This document shows positions 7,748 to 15,117 of a stretch of 33,183 bases of DNA, one piece after another. This stretch comes from Anaerotignum sp. Lineage in GTDB: Bacteria > Bacillota > Clostridia > Lachnospirales > Anaerotignaceae. Positions within the stretch are counted from its first letter, which is position 1, and each line of letters starts with the position of its first letter. Both the position numbers and the translations under genes were made by a program. The DNA is taken from the NCBI GenBank assembly GCA_020024455.1, contig JAHHTU010000030.1, positions 1-33,183 on the forward strand, given 5' to 3'. The notes beneath the pieces were generated by a model. The model did no database searches, was not told the origin of the DNA, and saw only the letters and a list, made by a program, of their open reading frames with translations.

Positions 7748-8656
7748 TCAAAACCATTTGTTTTTTTTGAAAAACGCAATCCCTGCCACCACAAAAGCCA
7801 CAGAAACCAATATCACAATCAAATAACCGTATTTCCAATGATACTCCGGCATTTCAAAATTCATACCATACCAACCGGCAATTAACGTCAAGGGCAAAAA
7901 TATGGTTGTCACCACCGTAAAAATTTTCATTGTGGTATTCAAGCGAATATCCACTTCTGCCTCGTAAGACTCCCGTACCTGTGTCACATACTCCCGCAAA
8001 TTCAATACATTTTGATAACTGCGTTCTGTTTTTCTGTATAATCTTTGTAAGGACGGCAATGTTTTTTGCTCAAAAATATCGTTTTCGTTTTCTGTCATAA
8101 TATCCAACACATCTAAAAACTGTTCATAATATCGTTTGAGCATCATGAGCTTTTTTCGCAACCCGATAATTTCCGGCACAAAATTTTTCTTTTGTGTTGT
8201 CATCAAATCCTGCTCCATATGCAATATTTCTTTTTCGATGTCATCAAATGCAATATGTTCCATTTTTGTTTGTGTTTCCAAAAACAAATACAACATACGG
8301 GAAAATGTAATCCGCTCGCCCAATGCTTTGGCACATTCCAGCAATGTGTTTGTCACCAAGTTCATTTTTGATGTAAAAAAACAAGCTCTTTGTTTTTCCA
8401 AATAAATCACAACACTGCCATGTGTCAGCAATATATTTTCAAAATCCAGCATTTCCAAACTCATACAATCAAATGTTTCAAAACTTTCATACTTTGCAAA
8501 ACCGAATTTGCGTGCCTCTTGCAAGATATGCAAAGGAATATCATGCATTTGTGCAAATCGTTCCAGTTCATCATAATGACACACGCTGATATATGGGACT
8601 TTTGGTTGCTTGCTTTCACACATCTGATACATACCGTTTTGTATTGTCAAAAACAA
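7748..8656 (-). CDS. CorA-type divalent metal transporter
   Basis: A 302-residue member of the CorA Mg2+ (or Co2+/Ni2+) channel family. A long cytoplasmic alpha/beta and helical part, with a long helix around 190-240, leads into two C-terminal membrane helices. The signature YGMN (GMN at about 264-266) ends the first; the second is followed by the basic tail KKNKW. The frame is open up to 8728, but that stretch contains the terminator of the upstream gene. AAGAGG (8665-8670) with an 8-nt spacer points to a TTG start at 8656. No separate promoter is clear, so it may depend on read-through from the ybjQ-like gene. The metal is not determined. Confidence 0.88.
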   Translation of the reverse strand: MFLTIQNGMYQMCESKQPKVPYISVCHYDELERFAQMHDIPLHILQEARKFGFAKYESFETFDCMSLEMLDFENILLTHGSVVIYLEKQRACFFTSKMNLVTNTLLECAKALGERITFSRMLYLFLETQTKMEHIAFDDIEKEILHMEQDLMTTQKKNFVPEIIGLRKKLMMLKRYYEQFLDVLDIMTENENDIFEQKTLPSLQRLYRKTERSYQNVLNLREYVTQVRESYEAEVDIRLNTTMKIFTVVTTIFLPLTLIAGWYGMNFEMPEYHWKYGYLIVILVSVAFVVAGIAFFKKNKWF

Positions 8657-8682
8657 AGAAAACACCTCTTTTTTTGGCTTAG

Positions 8683-8711
8683 AAAAACGGTAGTTTGCAA
8701 ACCACCGTTTT
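8683..8711 (-). terminator. Hairpin terminator or attenuator after ybjQ-like gene
   Basis: AAAACGGT pairs with ACCGTTTT, and GTTT with AAAC inside, separated by one mismatch. T5 follows on the minus strand. It begins about 10 nt after the stop codon at 8721 and lies before the CorA start. Confidence 0.75.
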
Positions 8712-8720
8712 GTATGTATG

Positions 8721-9032
8721 TTATTCAAATTTTACTGCCGTACCATATGCCATCACTTCTGCCGCACCTTGCATGATTGCACTTGTGGAAAAATGTACAC
8801 ACACAATGGCATCTGCCCCCATTGCCTGTGCCTCATTTACCATACGTTCTGTGGCAACACTTCTGGCTTCTTCCATCATTTCTGTATAGCCTCTCAATTC
8901 ACCGCCTACAATGGATTTCAAGCCTGCACCGAAATCTTTGCCGATATTTTTGCTTTGTATGGTTGCCCCTTTGACCAAGCCCAATATTTCATATGCTTTG
9001 CCATTGATGTTTTCTGTTGTTGTCAATAACAT
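8721..9032 (-). CDS. YbjQ family (UPF0145/DUF74) heavy-metal-binding domain protein
   Basis: A 103-residue protein matching the YbjQ family along its whole length. The start MLLTTTENINGK, the middle GGELRGYTEMMEEAR and the MGADAIVCVHF strand are characteristic. Members form pentamers and are annotated as possible heavy-metal binders, but no function is established. An ATG at 9038 is only 2 nt from the AGGAGG (9041-9046), so the ATG at 9032, 8 nt away and matching the family start, is preferred. It has its own promoter and is followed by a hairpin and the CorA gene, a suggestive but unproven metal-related pairing. Confidence 0.92.
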   Translation of the reverse strand: MLLTTTENINGKAYEILGLVKGATIQSKNIGKDFGAGLKSIVGGELRGYTEMMEEARSVATERMVNEAQAMGADAIVCVHFSTSAIMQGAAEVMAYGTAVKFE

Positions 9033-9066
9033 ATCCATGCCCTCCTTTGTTTATGCACTTTTTTTC

Positions 9067-9094
9067 ATAATAGCAAAATTTCAAAAAATGTCAA
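9067..9094 (-). promoter_or_regulatory. Promoter of the ybjQ-like gene
   Basis: TTGACA (9089-9094) and TATTAT (9067-9072) with a 16-bp spacer, about 35 nt before the start codon. It is back-to-back with the plus-strand promoter at 9111-9139. Confidence 0.8.
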
Positions 9095-9110
9095 TATTTT
9101 TGTTCTGCAC

Positions 9111-9139
9111 TTTACAGATGCCATAAAACATAGTACACT
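9111..9139 (+). promoter_or_regulatory. Promoter of the 26-aa plus-strand gene
   Basis: TTTACA (9111-9116), a 17-bp spacer and TACACT (9134-9139). It lies about 50 nt upstream of the ATG at 9188 and diverges from the ybjQ promoter. Confidence 0.6.
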
Positions 9140-9187
9140 AAATCCATACAGCAAGTATTGTTTTTTACAAGAAGGGAGCAACCAAGT

Positions 9188-9268
9188 ATGAAAAAGCATC
9201 GTTTCTGGGCATGGGCAACGATATTCTGTATGTTTATGGTATTTTATACAGGTTATAAACATAAATAA
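9188..9268 (+). CDS. Very small single-pass membrane peptide, 26 aa
   Basis: A plus-strand gene for a 26-residue peptide starting MKKHRFWAWATIF and ending YTGYKHK: a basic N-terminus, one aromatic-rich hydrophobic helix (about residues 6-20) and a basic C-terminus. GGGAG lies 9-10 nt before the ATG, a good promoter is upstream, and a strong terminator follows within 25 nt of the stop. The complete transcription unit argues strongly for a real gene or small regulatory transcript. The K-H-x-F-W ... Y-T-G-Y-K-H-K pattern looks conserved-protein-like, but I cannot assign a family with certainty. Confidence 0.65.
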   Translation: MKKHRFWAWATIFCMFMVFYTGYKHK

Positions 9269-9291
9269 TCATATGCCCAAATCACCAAAGG

Positions 9292-9328
9292 GAGCATACT
9301 TTGCATTTGCGAAGTATGCTCTTTTTTT
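9292..9328 (+). terminator. Rho-independent terminator of the 26-aa gene
   Basis: GAGCATACTT (9292-9301 region) pairs with AAGTATGCTC (9312-9321) and is followed by seven T. It overlaps the last bases of the convergent TetR gene. The tail on the opposite strand is weak, so its role for TetR is uncertain. Confidence 0.92.
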
Positions 9329-9899
9329 ATTCTGCCGATATTTCCTGCACCACATTTTCAAATGGCACTGCAATCAAAAACCAATGTGCCTTTTCCACAT
9401 CTTCTGCGGAAACACGCACACCATTTTCCAACCATTTCATCAATAAAAATGTTTCTGCATTGGCATAATATTCTGCCAATATTTGGGGTTGAAACAAATG
9501 CGGCATTTCCTCAGGGTGTGGTGTTTTTGCCGTCAACACCTTTGACAATACCTGACAAAAGGAATGAAACACAATATCCCGAAAAGCATTTTGCCCTTGA
9601 ATTTTCGCCGCCCGCATATAAAACTCTTTTTCCTGTTCTATGGCACTGAGTATTTGATGTACCGCTTTGCGATACTCCCCTTTTGCAAAAAACGGCTCAC
9701 TGGGATATATCACTTCTTTGCAAAATATCCATTCCAACAAAGCATATTTATCTTGAAAGTGATTATAAAATGTTGGGCGGATAAATCCTGCTCCATCTGT
9801 AATTTCTTTTATGGTAATGCGTTCAAAACTATGGTGTATCATTCTTTTTTTCAAACTCTCTGCCAATGCTTCTTTTGTATGTTTCTTTCTTTGGTTCAT
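9327..9899 (-). CDS. TetR/AcrR family transcriptional regulator
   Basis: A 190-residue repressor-type protein. Residues 1-55 form the TetR DNA-binding domain: KEALAESLKKRM, ITIKEITDGAGFIRPTFYNHF and KYALLEWIF, the last two being the recognition helix and the segment typical of DhaS-like members. The rest is an all-helical ligand-binding domain whose ligand cannot be inferred. The start at 9899 is set by a GGGGG-type ribosome binding site; the open frame to 9959 runs across the promoter and is excluded. It has its own promoter with a dyad over the -10, consistent with autorepression. No obvious target gene is adjacent. Confidence 0.93.
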   Translation of the reverse strand: MNQRKKHTKEALAESLKKRMIHHSFERITIKEITDGAGFIRPTFYNHFQDKYALLEWIFCKEVIYPSEPFFAKGEYRKAVHQILSAIEQEKEFYMRAAKIQGQNAFRDIVFHSFCQVLSKVLTAKTPHPEEMPHLFQPQILAEYYANAETFLLMKWLENGVRVSAEDVEKAHWFLIAVPFENVVQEISAE

Positions 9900-9920
9900 G
9901 ATACACCCCCTAAATTCTGT

Positions 9921-9954
9921 GATATAGTATATCTTATTTTTATACAAAATGCAA
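9921..9954 (-). promoter_or_regulatory. TetR promoter with operator-like sequences
   Basis: TTGCAT (9949-9954) and TATACT (9926-9931) with a 17-bp spacer. The -10 lies inside a 13-bp dyad GATATA-G-TATATC (9921-9933), and the spacer is filled by the 18-nt sequence shared with the ABC operon promoter (9933-9950). Confidence 0.75.
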
Positions 9955-9962
9955 ATCAATAC

Positions 9963-9995
9963 AAAAAAGACTTTTCTTTATCAGAAAAGTCTTTT
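9963..9995 (-). terminator. Rho-independent terminator of trpS
   Basis: AAAAGACTTTTCT pairs with AGAAAAGTCTTTT around a short loop, and T6 follows on the minus strand. It begins 8 nt after the trpS stop. Confidence 0.88.
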
Positions 9996-10003
9996 CTGTC
10001 AAA

Positions 10004-11005
10004 TTATCGAATAACGGGCGGAAAACCCACTTTCTTTTGCACTTTGGTCAATGTTCTTGCTGCCAATTTTCCGGCACGCTCTGCACCGTTTTTGATAACT
10101 TCGTCTAAATAATCTTTGTTTTTCTCCAATTCTTTGACTTTCTTTTGTATCGGTTCCAATTCTGCAACCACAGCTTCTCCCACAGCGGTCTTAAATGCAC
10201 CATAGCCGACATTTGCAAATTCCTGTTCCGCCTGTGCAATGGTTTTGCCTGTGCAAGCACAATAAATACTCAACAGATTGGAAATACCCGGTTTTTCGGC
10301 ATCAAAACGCACTTCATTATCAGAGTCTGTCACTGCACGTTTGACTTTATTCATAATGACATTGGGTTCGTCCAACAAAGCAATGGTATTGTTCTGATTT
10401 TCGTCCGATTTGGACATTTTTTTCGTGGGTTCTTGCAATGCCATGACTCTTGCACCCAATTTTCCAATATATGCCTCCGGCACTTTGAATACATCGCCAT
10501 ATACCCCATTAAAACGTGTTGCAATATCTCTTGTCAATTCCAAATGCTGTCTTTGGTCTTCTCCCACAGGGACTAAATCTGTCTGATACAACAAAATATC
10601 CGCCGCCATCAATGTTGGATATGTAAACAATCCCGCATTGATATTATCTGCGTGTTTTGCGGATTTGTCTTTGAATTGTGTCATACGGTTCAATTCTCCC
10701 ATGTATGTGTAACAATTCAAAATCCAAGCCAGCTCTGCGTGTTGTGACACATGAGATTGATAATAAATGATATTTTTTTCAGGGTCAATGCCCACTGCCA
10801 AATATTGCGTCAACAAATCTCTTGCTTGTTTTCTCAATTTCACAGGGTCTTGACGTACTGTAATTGCGTGCATATCCACAATACAATACAAACAATCATA
10901 ATCCTCTTGCAAATTGGTCCAATTTTTCAAAGCACCCAAATAATTGCCCAATGTAATCAAACCGGAGGGCTGCATACCACTAAATATTCTTTTTTTGTTT
11001 TCCAT
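10004..11005 (-). CDS. trpS: Tryptophan--tRNA ligase
   Basis: A 333-residue class I synthetase, of normal length for bacterial TrpRS, that charges tRNA-Trp. The HIGH-equivalent is in MQPSGLITLGNYLGA (about residues 11-25), and KMSKS is present as KKMSKSDENQ. The DILLYQTD and VPVGEDQRQHLELTRD segments of the active site are intact. GAGGAA about 10 nt upstream sets the start. It follows pspC by 27 nt and has no T-box of its own, so it appears to be the last gene of the operon starting at 12738. Confidence 0.97.
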   Translation of the reverse strand: MENKKRIFSGMQPSGLITLGNYLGALKNWTNLQEDYDCLYCIVDMHAITVRQDPVKLRKQARDLLTQYLAVGIDPEKNIIYYQSHVSQHAELAWILNCYTYMGELNRMTQFKDKSAKHADNINAGLFTYPTLMAADILLYQTDLVPVGEDQRQHLELTRDIATRFNGVYGDVFKVPEAYIGKLGARVMALQEPTKKMSKSDENQNNTIALLDEPNVIMNKVKRAVTDSDNEVRFDAEKPGISNLLSIYCACTGKTIAQAEQEFANVGYGAFKTAVGEAVVAELEPIQKKVKELEKNKDYLDEVIKNGAERAGKLAARTLTKVQKKVGFPPVIR

Positions 11006-11032
11006 GTTGCTTTTCTTCCTCTCTTTGCGTCA

Positions 11033-11254
11033 TTATCTTTTTTCTCTGAAATTTGCATCAATATAGCCACTGTCCACCGGAATGACAAATACACAAATGA
11101 CATATATCAATATCCCGCCAAATATAGCCCCAAAGAACGACAACAATACCCACAGCAAACGAATGAGCGTTGCATCAATATGGAAGTACTCTGCCAATCC
11201 ACCACAAACACCTGCAATTTTCACATCTGTGTTGGAACGATACAATTTTTTCAT
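11033..11254 (-). CDS. PspC domain envelope-stress protein
   Basis: A 73-residue PspC-domain protein. KKLYRS then VKIAGVCGGLAEYF and DATLIRLLWVLL are the family signature, and one long membrane segment (about 30-60) ends in VIPVD. PspC proteins sit in the cytoplasmic membrane and act in phage-shock/envelope stress responses; the role of stand-alone clostridial copies is not settled. GAGGTG lies 8 nt upstream. Its ATG overlaps the radC stop (ATGA), so the two are translationally coupled. Confidence 0.93.
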   Translation of the reverse strand: MKKLYRSNTDVKIAGVCGGLAEYFHIDATLIRLLWVLLSFFGAIFGGILIYVICVFVIPVDSGYIDANFREKR

Positions 11255-11955
11255 ATGTTTTCACCTCTGTCATCTTTTTTCAAATAATCATGTTCCAAAA
11301 AACTATAATATGCATCATCTGCAACAATGATATGGTCTACCACATCAATGTCAATGGCACGCAATACTTTTTGTACTTGCGTTGTCAATGTTACATCGGA
11401 AAAGGAGGGCATCACAGAACCACCGGGGTGATTATGCAACAATATCACAGAACTGGCTTTATATTTCAAAGCTGCCTCTACCAATTTTCGCATTTGCACA
11501 TCTGCTTGATGGAGTGTACCTTCCGCAATCAAACAGGTATGTATCAAACGCTTTTGTGTATCCAAACACATGATATAAAACCGTTCATATGTATAATGGC
11601 TCAATAAATCTATTGCATACGCAGAAGCTTTCGACACACTGTCGATACTGATTTTATCTTTCCATTTTTCTTGTTGTATTTTTTTCAAAAATGCCATTTG
11701 CAATGTCAGTAACATTGCTGTACTTTCTTTGATATGACAACGGCTTGCAATCTCCACCGTATCAGACTCCAACAACATGGTCAATGTTCCAAACTCTGCC
11801 AATATTTTATGTGCCAAAGGGTTCACATCGCCTCTTGGCACTGCATAAAACAACAACAATTCCAATAATTCATGGTCAGCAAAACCATCACCGCCTTCTT
11901 TGAGAAATCGGTTTCGCATACGTTCCCGATGTCCTTTATGCAAATTATCTGTCAT
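11251..11955 (-). CDS. radC: RadC family JAB/MPN-domain protein
   Basis: A 234-residue member of the RadC (UPF0758) family. The N-terminal third (GHRERMRNRFL, LLELLLFYAVPRGD) is helical and HhH-like. The C-terminal JAB1/MPN metalloprotease-like domain carries HNHPGGSVMPSFSD, the JAMM zinc-binding motif, with an upstream acidic residue. The historical DNA-repair label is weak and the true activity is unknown. GAGGA lies about 7 nt upstream, and its ATG follows the DUF402 stop directly, showing tight co-translation. Confidence 0.95.
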   Translation of the reverse strand: MTDNLHKGHRERMRNRFLKEGGDGFADHELLELLLFYAVPRGDVNPLAHKILAEFGTLTMLLESDTVEIASRCHIKESTAMLLTLQMAFLKKIQQEKWKDKISIDSVSKASAYAIDLLSHYTYERFYIMCLDTQKRLIHTCLIAEGTLHQADVQMRKLVEAALKYKASSVILLHNHPGGSVMPSFSDVTLTTQVQKVLRAIDIDVVDHIIVADDAYYSFLEHDYLKKDDRGENI

Positions 11956-12435
11956 TTACCATTCCTCTATTTCCAAATATTGCACTAAATCTTTGAGCTG
12001 TCCGCCATAAATTTTCGTCAACAATGTTTCCAAACGGCGTAATGCCTTTTTTACAATATCCGTAGTAATGATATTTTCGTCCAAAGCGTCTGCCAGCTCT
12101 GCCAAATCCACCACTTTCACAAAACCATTCGGATATATGATCACATCGACCAATAAATCTGTAAAATAATAGGCATTTTCTTGTGCATGATATTGTGTAT
12201 CAATAATATCACAATAATAATACACCAATTCCCCATCTTCACGCAAAAATTTGCTGACTTTATACCCTTCTTTCAAAAAATAACAGGATACGCCCTTGCT
12301 AAATGCTTCTTTCGGACGCAATACATTCCATTTTGTAACAATTCTGTCCTCATTTTTTTCTATAATTTCATCATCTTTCAAATAAATGGTTTCATTCGGA
12401 ATAAACCGTTTTCGATATAATATTGTTTGATGCAT
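11956..12435 (-). CDS. DUF402 family protein
   Basis: A 159-residue DUF402 protein. The family core is visible as YYYCDIIDT, then TDLLVDVIIYPNGFVKVVD and the following acidic helix. Characterised relatives (FomD, Staphylococcus Sa1684-type) hydrolyse nucleotide or nucleoside-diphosphate substrates using metal, with Asp/Glu residues in these segments. A similar hydrolase activity is plausible but unproven here. AGGAG 5 nt before the ATG sets the start. It lies 15 nt after the ABM gene and abuts radC. Confidence 0.88.
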   Translation of the reverse strand: MHQTILYRKRFIPNETIYLKDDEIIEKNEDRIVTKWNVLRPKEAFSKGVSCYFLKEGYKVSKFLREDGELVYYYCDIIDTQYHAQENAYYFTDLLVDVIIYPNGFVKVVDLAELADALDENIITTDIVKKALRRLETLLTKIYGGQLKDLVQYLEIEEW

Positions 12436-12450
12436 AAAAACTCCTTTTTA

Positions 12451-12738
12451 TCACTCTGCCAATACACACTTTGTCACTTCTGATGGTTTGGGACGCAAAG
12501 CCGCAAATTGCGGCACAATGTTTTGAAAATGTGCAGATGCCTGATGTGCCTGCAACGCAGCATCATCTACATATTTTTCAATAAAATAGTATACATTTTC
12601 CTCTTCGGTATCTGCCACAAGGTCGTATTGCAAACACCCTTGTTCTGTTCTGCTTTGTGCGACCAATTCTTTTGCCAACTGTAAAAACAGTTCTTTTTTT
12701 TCCGGATATACTACGCTTTTTGCCATCAATACCACCAT
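12451..12738 (-). CDS. Antibiotic-biosynthesis-monooxygenase (ABM) fold protein, YgiN-like
   Basis: A 95-residue protein of the dimeric alpha/beta-barrel ABM superfamily. The family pattern is seen in FLQLAKELVAQSRTEQGCLQYDL, a tyrosine-rich strand VYYFIEKYVD and AALQAHQASAHF. Members include quinol monooxygenases and heme-degrading enzymes; the substrate here is unknown. GAGGT about 10 nt upstream of the ATG fits a start at 12738; a second ATG at 12726 is possible. It is the first gene of the operon ABM-DUF402-radC-pspC-trpS. Confidence 0.88.
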   Translation of the reverse strand: MVVLMAKSVVYPEKKELFLQLAKELVAQSRTEQGCLQYDLVADTEEENVYYFIEKYVDDAALQAHQASAHFQNIVPQFAALRPKPSEVTKCVLAE

Positions 12739-12779
12739 AAAAATAGATACCTCTTTTCTATCACTTTTTATTTATATAA

Positions 12780-12808
12780 ATTATAATGAATTTACATCAA
12801 AAAAACAA
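12780..12808 (-). promoter_or_regulatory. Promoter of the ABM-DUF402-radC-pspC-trpS operon
   Basis: TTGTTT (12803-12808) and a perfect TATAAT (12780-12785) with a 17-bp spacer, about 40 nt before the first gene. Confidence 0.75.
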
Positions 12809-12818
12809 GTGACCAAAC

Positions 12819-12858
12819 AAAAAAGAAAGCCTTTGTCAGAATTTCCGACAAAGGCTTT
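12819..12858 (-). terminator. Rho-independent terminator of the serine module
   Basis: AAAGCCTTTGTC (12826-12837) pairs with GACAAAGGCTTT (12847-12858) around a 9-nt loop, and the minus strand continues TTTCTTTTTTG. It follows the sstT stop by about 37 nt. Confidence 0.9.
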
Positions 12859-12895
12859 TTCGTACAACCCAAAACTTATATTTTTGATAGAGATA

Positions 12896-14125
12896 TTACC
12901 ATTTAATGGGTTTCCCCTCTTTTTTCCACTGTGCAAATTCTGCTGCTGCTGTAAACAATGCGTCTGTGGAGGAGTTCAAACCTGTTTCGCAAGAGTCTTG
13001 CACAACCCCGATGATAAAACCAACCCCTACAACCTGCATTGCAATGTCGTTGGAAATACCAAACAAGGAACAAGCCAAAGGAATCAATAACAAAGAACCA
13101 CCTGCAACACCGGAAGCACCACAAGCAGAAACTGCTGCAACAACACTCAACAAAATTGCTGTTGCAATATTTACTTCAATCCCCATTGTATGTACTGCTG
13201 CCAAAGCCATAACTGTGATTGTGATTGCCGCACCACCCATGTTGATGGTTGCACCCAAAGGAATGGATACAGAGTAGTTGTCTTCGTCCAAGCCTAAGGA
13301 TTCACACAATTCCATATTAACAGGGATATTTGCAGCGGAGCTTCTTGTAAAGAAAGCAGTGATGAAAGATTCTCTTAAACATTTCAATACCAATGGATAA
13401 GGATTTTGTTTGATATTGATAAATACAATAATCGGATTGACAATAAAAGCAACTACTGCCATACAACCCAACAATACTGCCAACAATCTACCATAATCAA
13501 TGAAGATTTCCAGACCGTTTTGAGATACTGTTGTAAATACCAAGCCCAAAATACCAAAAGGTGCAAAACTGATGACCCATCTTACTGCTTGGGAAACTGC
13601 TTCTGAAAAATCCACCATTGTTTTTTTGGTGGTTTCAGAAGATACTTTCAGTGCCAGACCAAAAATAACAGCCCATGCCAAAATACCAATGTAGTTTGCA
13701 TTTACAATAGAGCCAACAGGGTTTGCAACAACATTGAGCAACAATGTTTTGAACACTTCGCCTACGCCTTGTGCTGCTTCATAACCGGTTGCTGCTTCCA
13801 CGCCAGCCAAAGGTAATGTTACAGGAAACAAGAAACTTGCCACTACAGCAACTACTGCAGATGCAAATGTACCCACCAAATACAAAACAACAACTCTTGT
13901 CATTGTTTTTGCGCCGCCTTCTTTATGTTGCGCCAAAGCTGCAATAACCAAAAAGAATACCAATACCGGTGCAATCGCTTTCAATGCCTGTACAAAGATA
14001 TCACCCAAAAGACCAATACCGGTTACACTGGGAATTGTCAATCCTAGTATTGCACCAATCACCATACCTGCCAGAATACGTTTTACTAAGCTAATACTAT
14101 TCCACTTTTTAAGAATGTTTGTCAT
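12896..14125 (-). CDS. sstT: Serine/threonine:sodium symporter SstT
   Basis: A 409-residue DAACS-family transporter expected to import L-serine and L-threonine with Na+. It has about eight membrane helices plus re-entrant hairpins. The family's substrate-site elements are present: TRSSAANIPVNMELC, SIPLGATINMGGAAI and GVVQDSCETGLNSSTD. Length and C-terminus are typical. AGGAG lies 10 nt before the ATG. It follows sdaAA by 77 nt with no clear terminator between, so it probably belongs to the same operon and feeds serine to the dehydratase. Confidence 0.95.
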   Translation of the reverse strand: MTNILKKWNSISLVKRILAGMVIGAILGLTIPSVTGIGLLGDIFVQALKAIAPVLVFFLVIAALAQHKEGGAKTMTRVVVLYLVGTFASAVVAVVASFLFPVTLPLAGVEAATGYEAAQGVGEVFKTLLLNVVANPVGSIVNANYIGILAWAVIFGLALKVSSETTKKTMVDFSEAVSQAVRWVISFAPFGILGLVFTTVSQNGLEIFIDYGRLLAVLLGCMAVVAFIVNPIIVFINIKQNPYPLVLKCLRESFITAFFTRSSAANIPVNMELCESLGLDEDNYSVSIPLGATINMGGAAITITVMALAAVHTMGIEVNIATAILLSVVAAVSACGASGVAGGSLLLIPLACSLFGISNDIAMQVVGVGFIIGVVQDSCETGLNSSTDALFTAAAEFAQWKKEGKPIKW

Positions 14126-14202
14126 AATTACGCTTCTCCTATTCAGAAAGTTTTTATCGCATTTTTAATTTCAGGTTGTACGAATTATTTTGAAAGTATT
14201 TT

Positions 14203-15099
14203 TTACTCGCCTGATGATTGACGACAGCCAAATACTTTTTCACAAAGTTTTTTACCTGTTGGTGTCACAGCCAAACCACCTTCTGCGGTTTCTTTCAATG
14301 CAGAAGACATTGCATCACCAATTTTTTTCATTGCAATAATCACTTCATCTGCAGGAATTGCACTTTCAATTCCCGCCAGAGCCAATTCTGCCGCTACAAA
14401 TGCATTGGATACCCCTGCGGCATTTCTCTTAATACAAGGAATTTCCACCAAACCCGCAACAGGGTCACATACCAAACCCAATATATTTTTCAATGCAATC
14501 GCACAAGCGTGTGCAGACATTTGGGGTGTGCCGCCGCAAATTTCAACAATCGCTGCCGCTGCCATGGCACTTGCTGCACCGCATTCCGCCTGACAGCCGC
14601 CCTCTGCACCGGCAATGCTTGCATTGTTTGCAATCACCATACCCACAGCAGAAGCTGTAAACAATGCCATCACAGTATCATGATTGGAGATATTTCTTTT
14701 TTCTGCGATTGTCAGCAATGCTGCCGGCAAAATACCGCAACTGCCTGCGGTTGGTGCTGCCACAATTTTCCCCATACAAGCGTTTGTCTGAGAAACGGAC
14801 AATGCTTTTGCCAACGCTGTACCAAAGATATCTCCGCAAATATTTCTGTTTTCATTGACTGCCTGCATCATTTTGAATGCATCGCCGCCTGTCAAACCAC
14901 TTGAAGAACGCTTATCTGGGTCAAACCCTGCCTCCACAGATTCTCTCATCACAGTCAAAGAGCGTTCCATAGTCTGATACAATGCTTCTTCTGTGGTTTC
15001 TGCCACTTCTGCCTGCTCTCTCAGTACGATTTTGGAAATTGGTTCTTTTGCTTCCACTGCTGCTGCAACCAAGTCTGCCAAAGAATTATATTGAAACAT
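14203..15099 (-). CDS. sdaAA: L-serine dehydratase, iron-sulfur dependent, alpha subunit
   Basis: A 298-residue alpha chain of the two-subunit oxygen-sensitive L-serine ammonia-lyase, which converts serine to pyruvate and ammonia using a [4Fe-4S] cluster. Visible family elements are SSSGLTGGDAFKM, APTAGSCGILPA, GAEGGCQAECGAASAMAAAA and LVCDPVAGLVEIPCIKRN; the cysteines of the last motif are expected cluster ligands. AAGGAGGGAG overlaps the stop of the beta-subunit gene about 10 nt before the ATG, indicating coupled translation. Intact, with no missing motif. Confidence 0.97.
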   Translation of the reverse strand: MFQYNSLADLVAAAVEAKEPISKIVLREQAEVAETTEEALYQTMERSLTVMRESVEAGFDPDKRSSSGLTGGDAFKMMQAVNENRNICGDIFGTALAKALSVSQTNACMGKIVAAPTAGSCGILPAALLTIAEKRNISNHDTVMALFTASAVGMVIANNASIAGAEGGCQAECGAASAMAAAAIVEICGGTPQMSAHACAIALKNILGLVCDPVAGLVEIPCIKRNAAGVSNAFVAAELALAGIESAIPADEVIIAMKKIGDAMSSALKETAEGGLAVTPTGKKLCEKVFGCRQSSGE

Positions 15100-15117
15100 A
15101 TTTCAAAAACTCCCTCC

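Noticed and set aside
11006..11032. T-box leader for trpS
   Set aside because: The gap to pspC is only 27 nt and has no T-box sequence.
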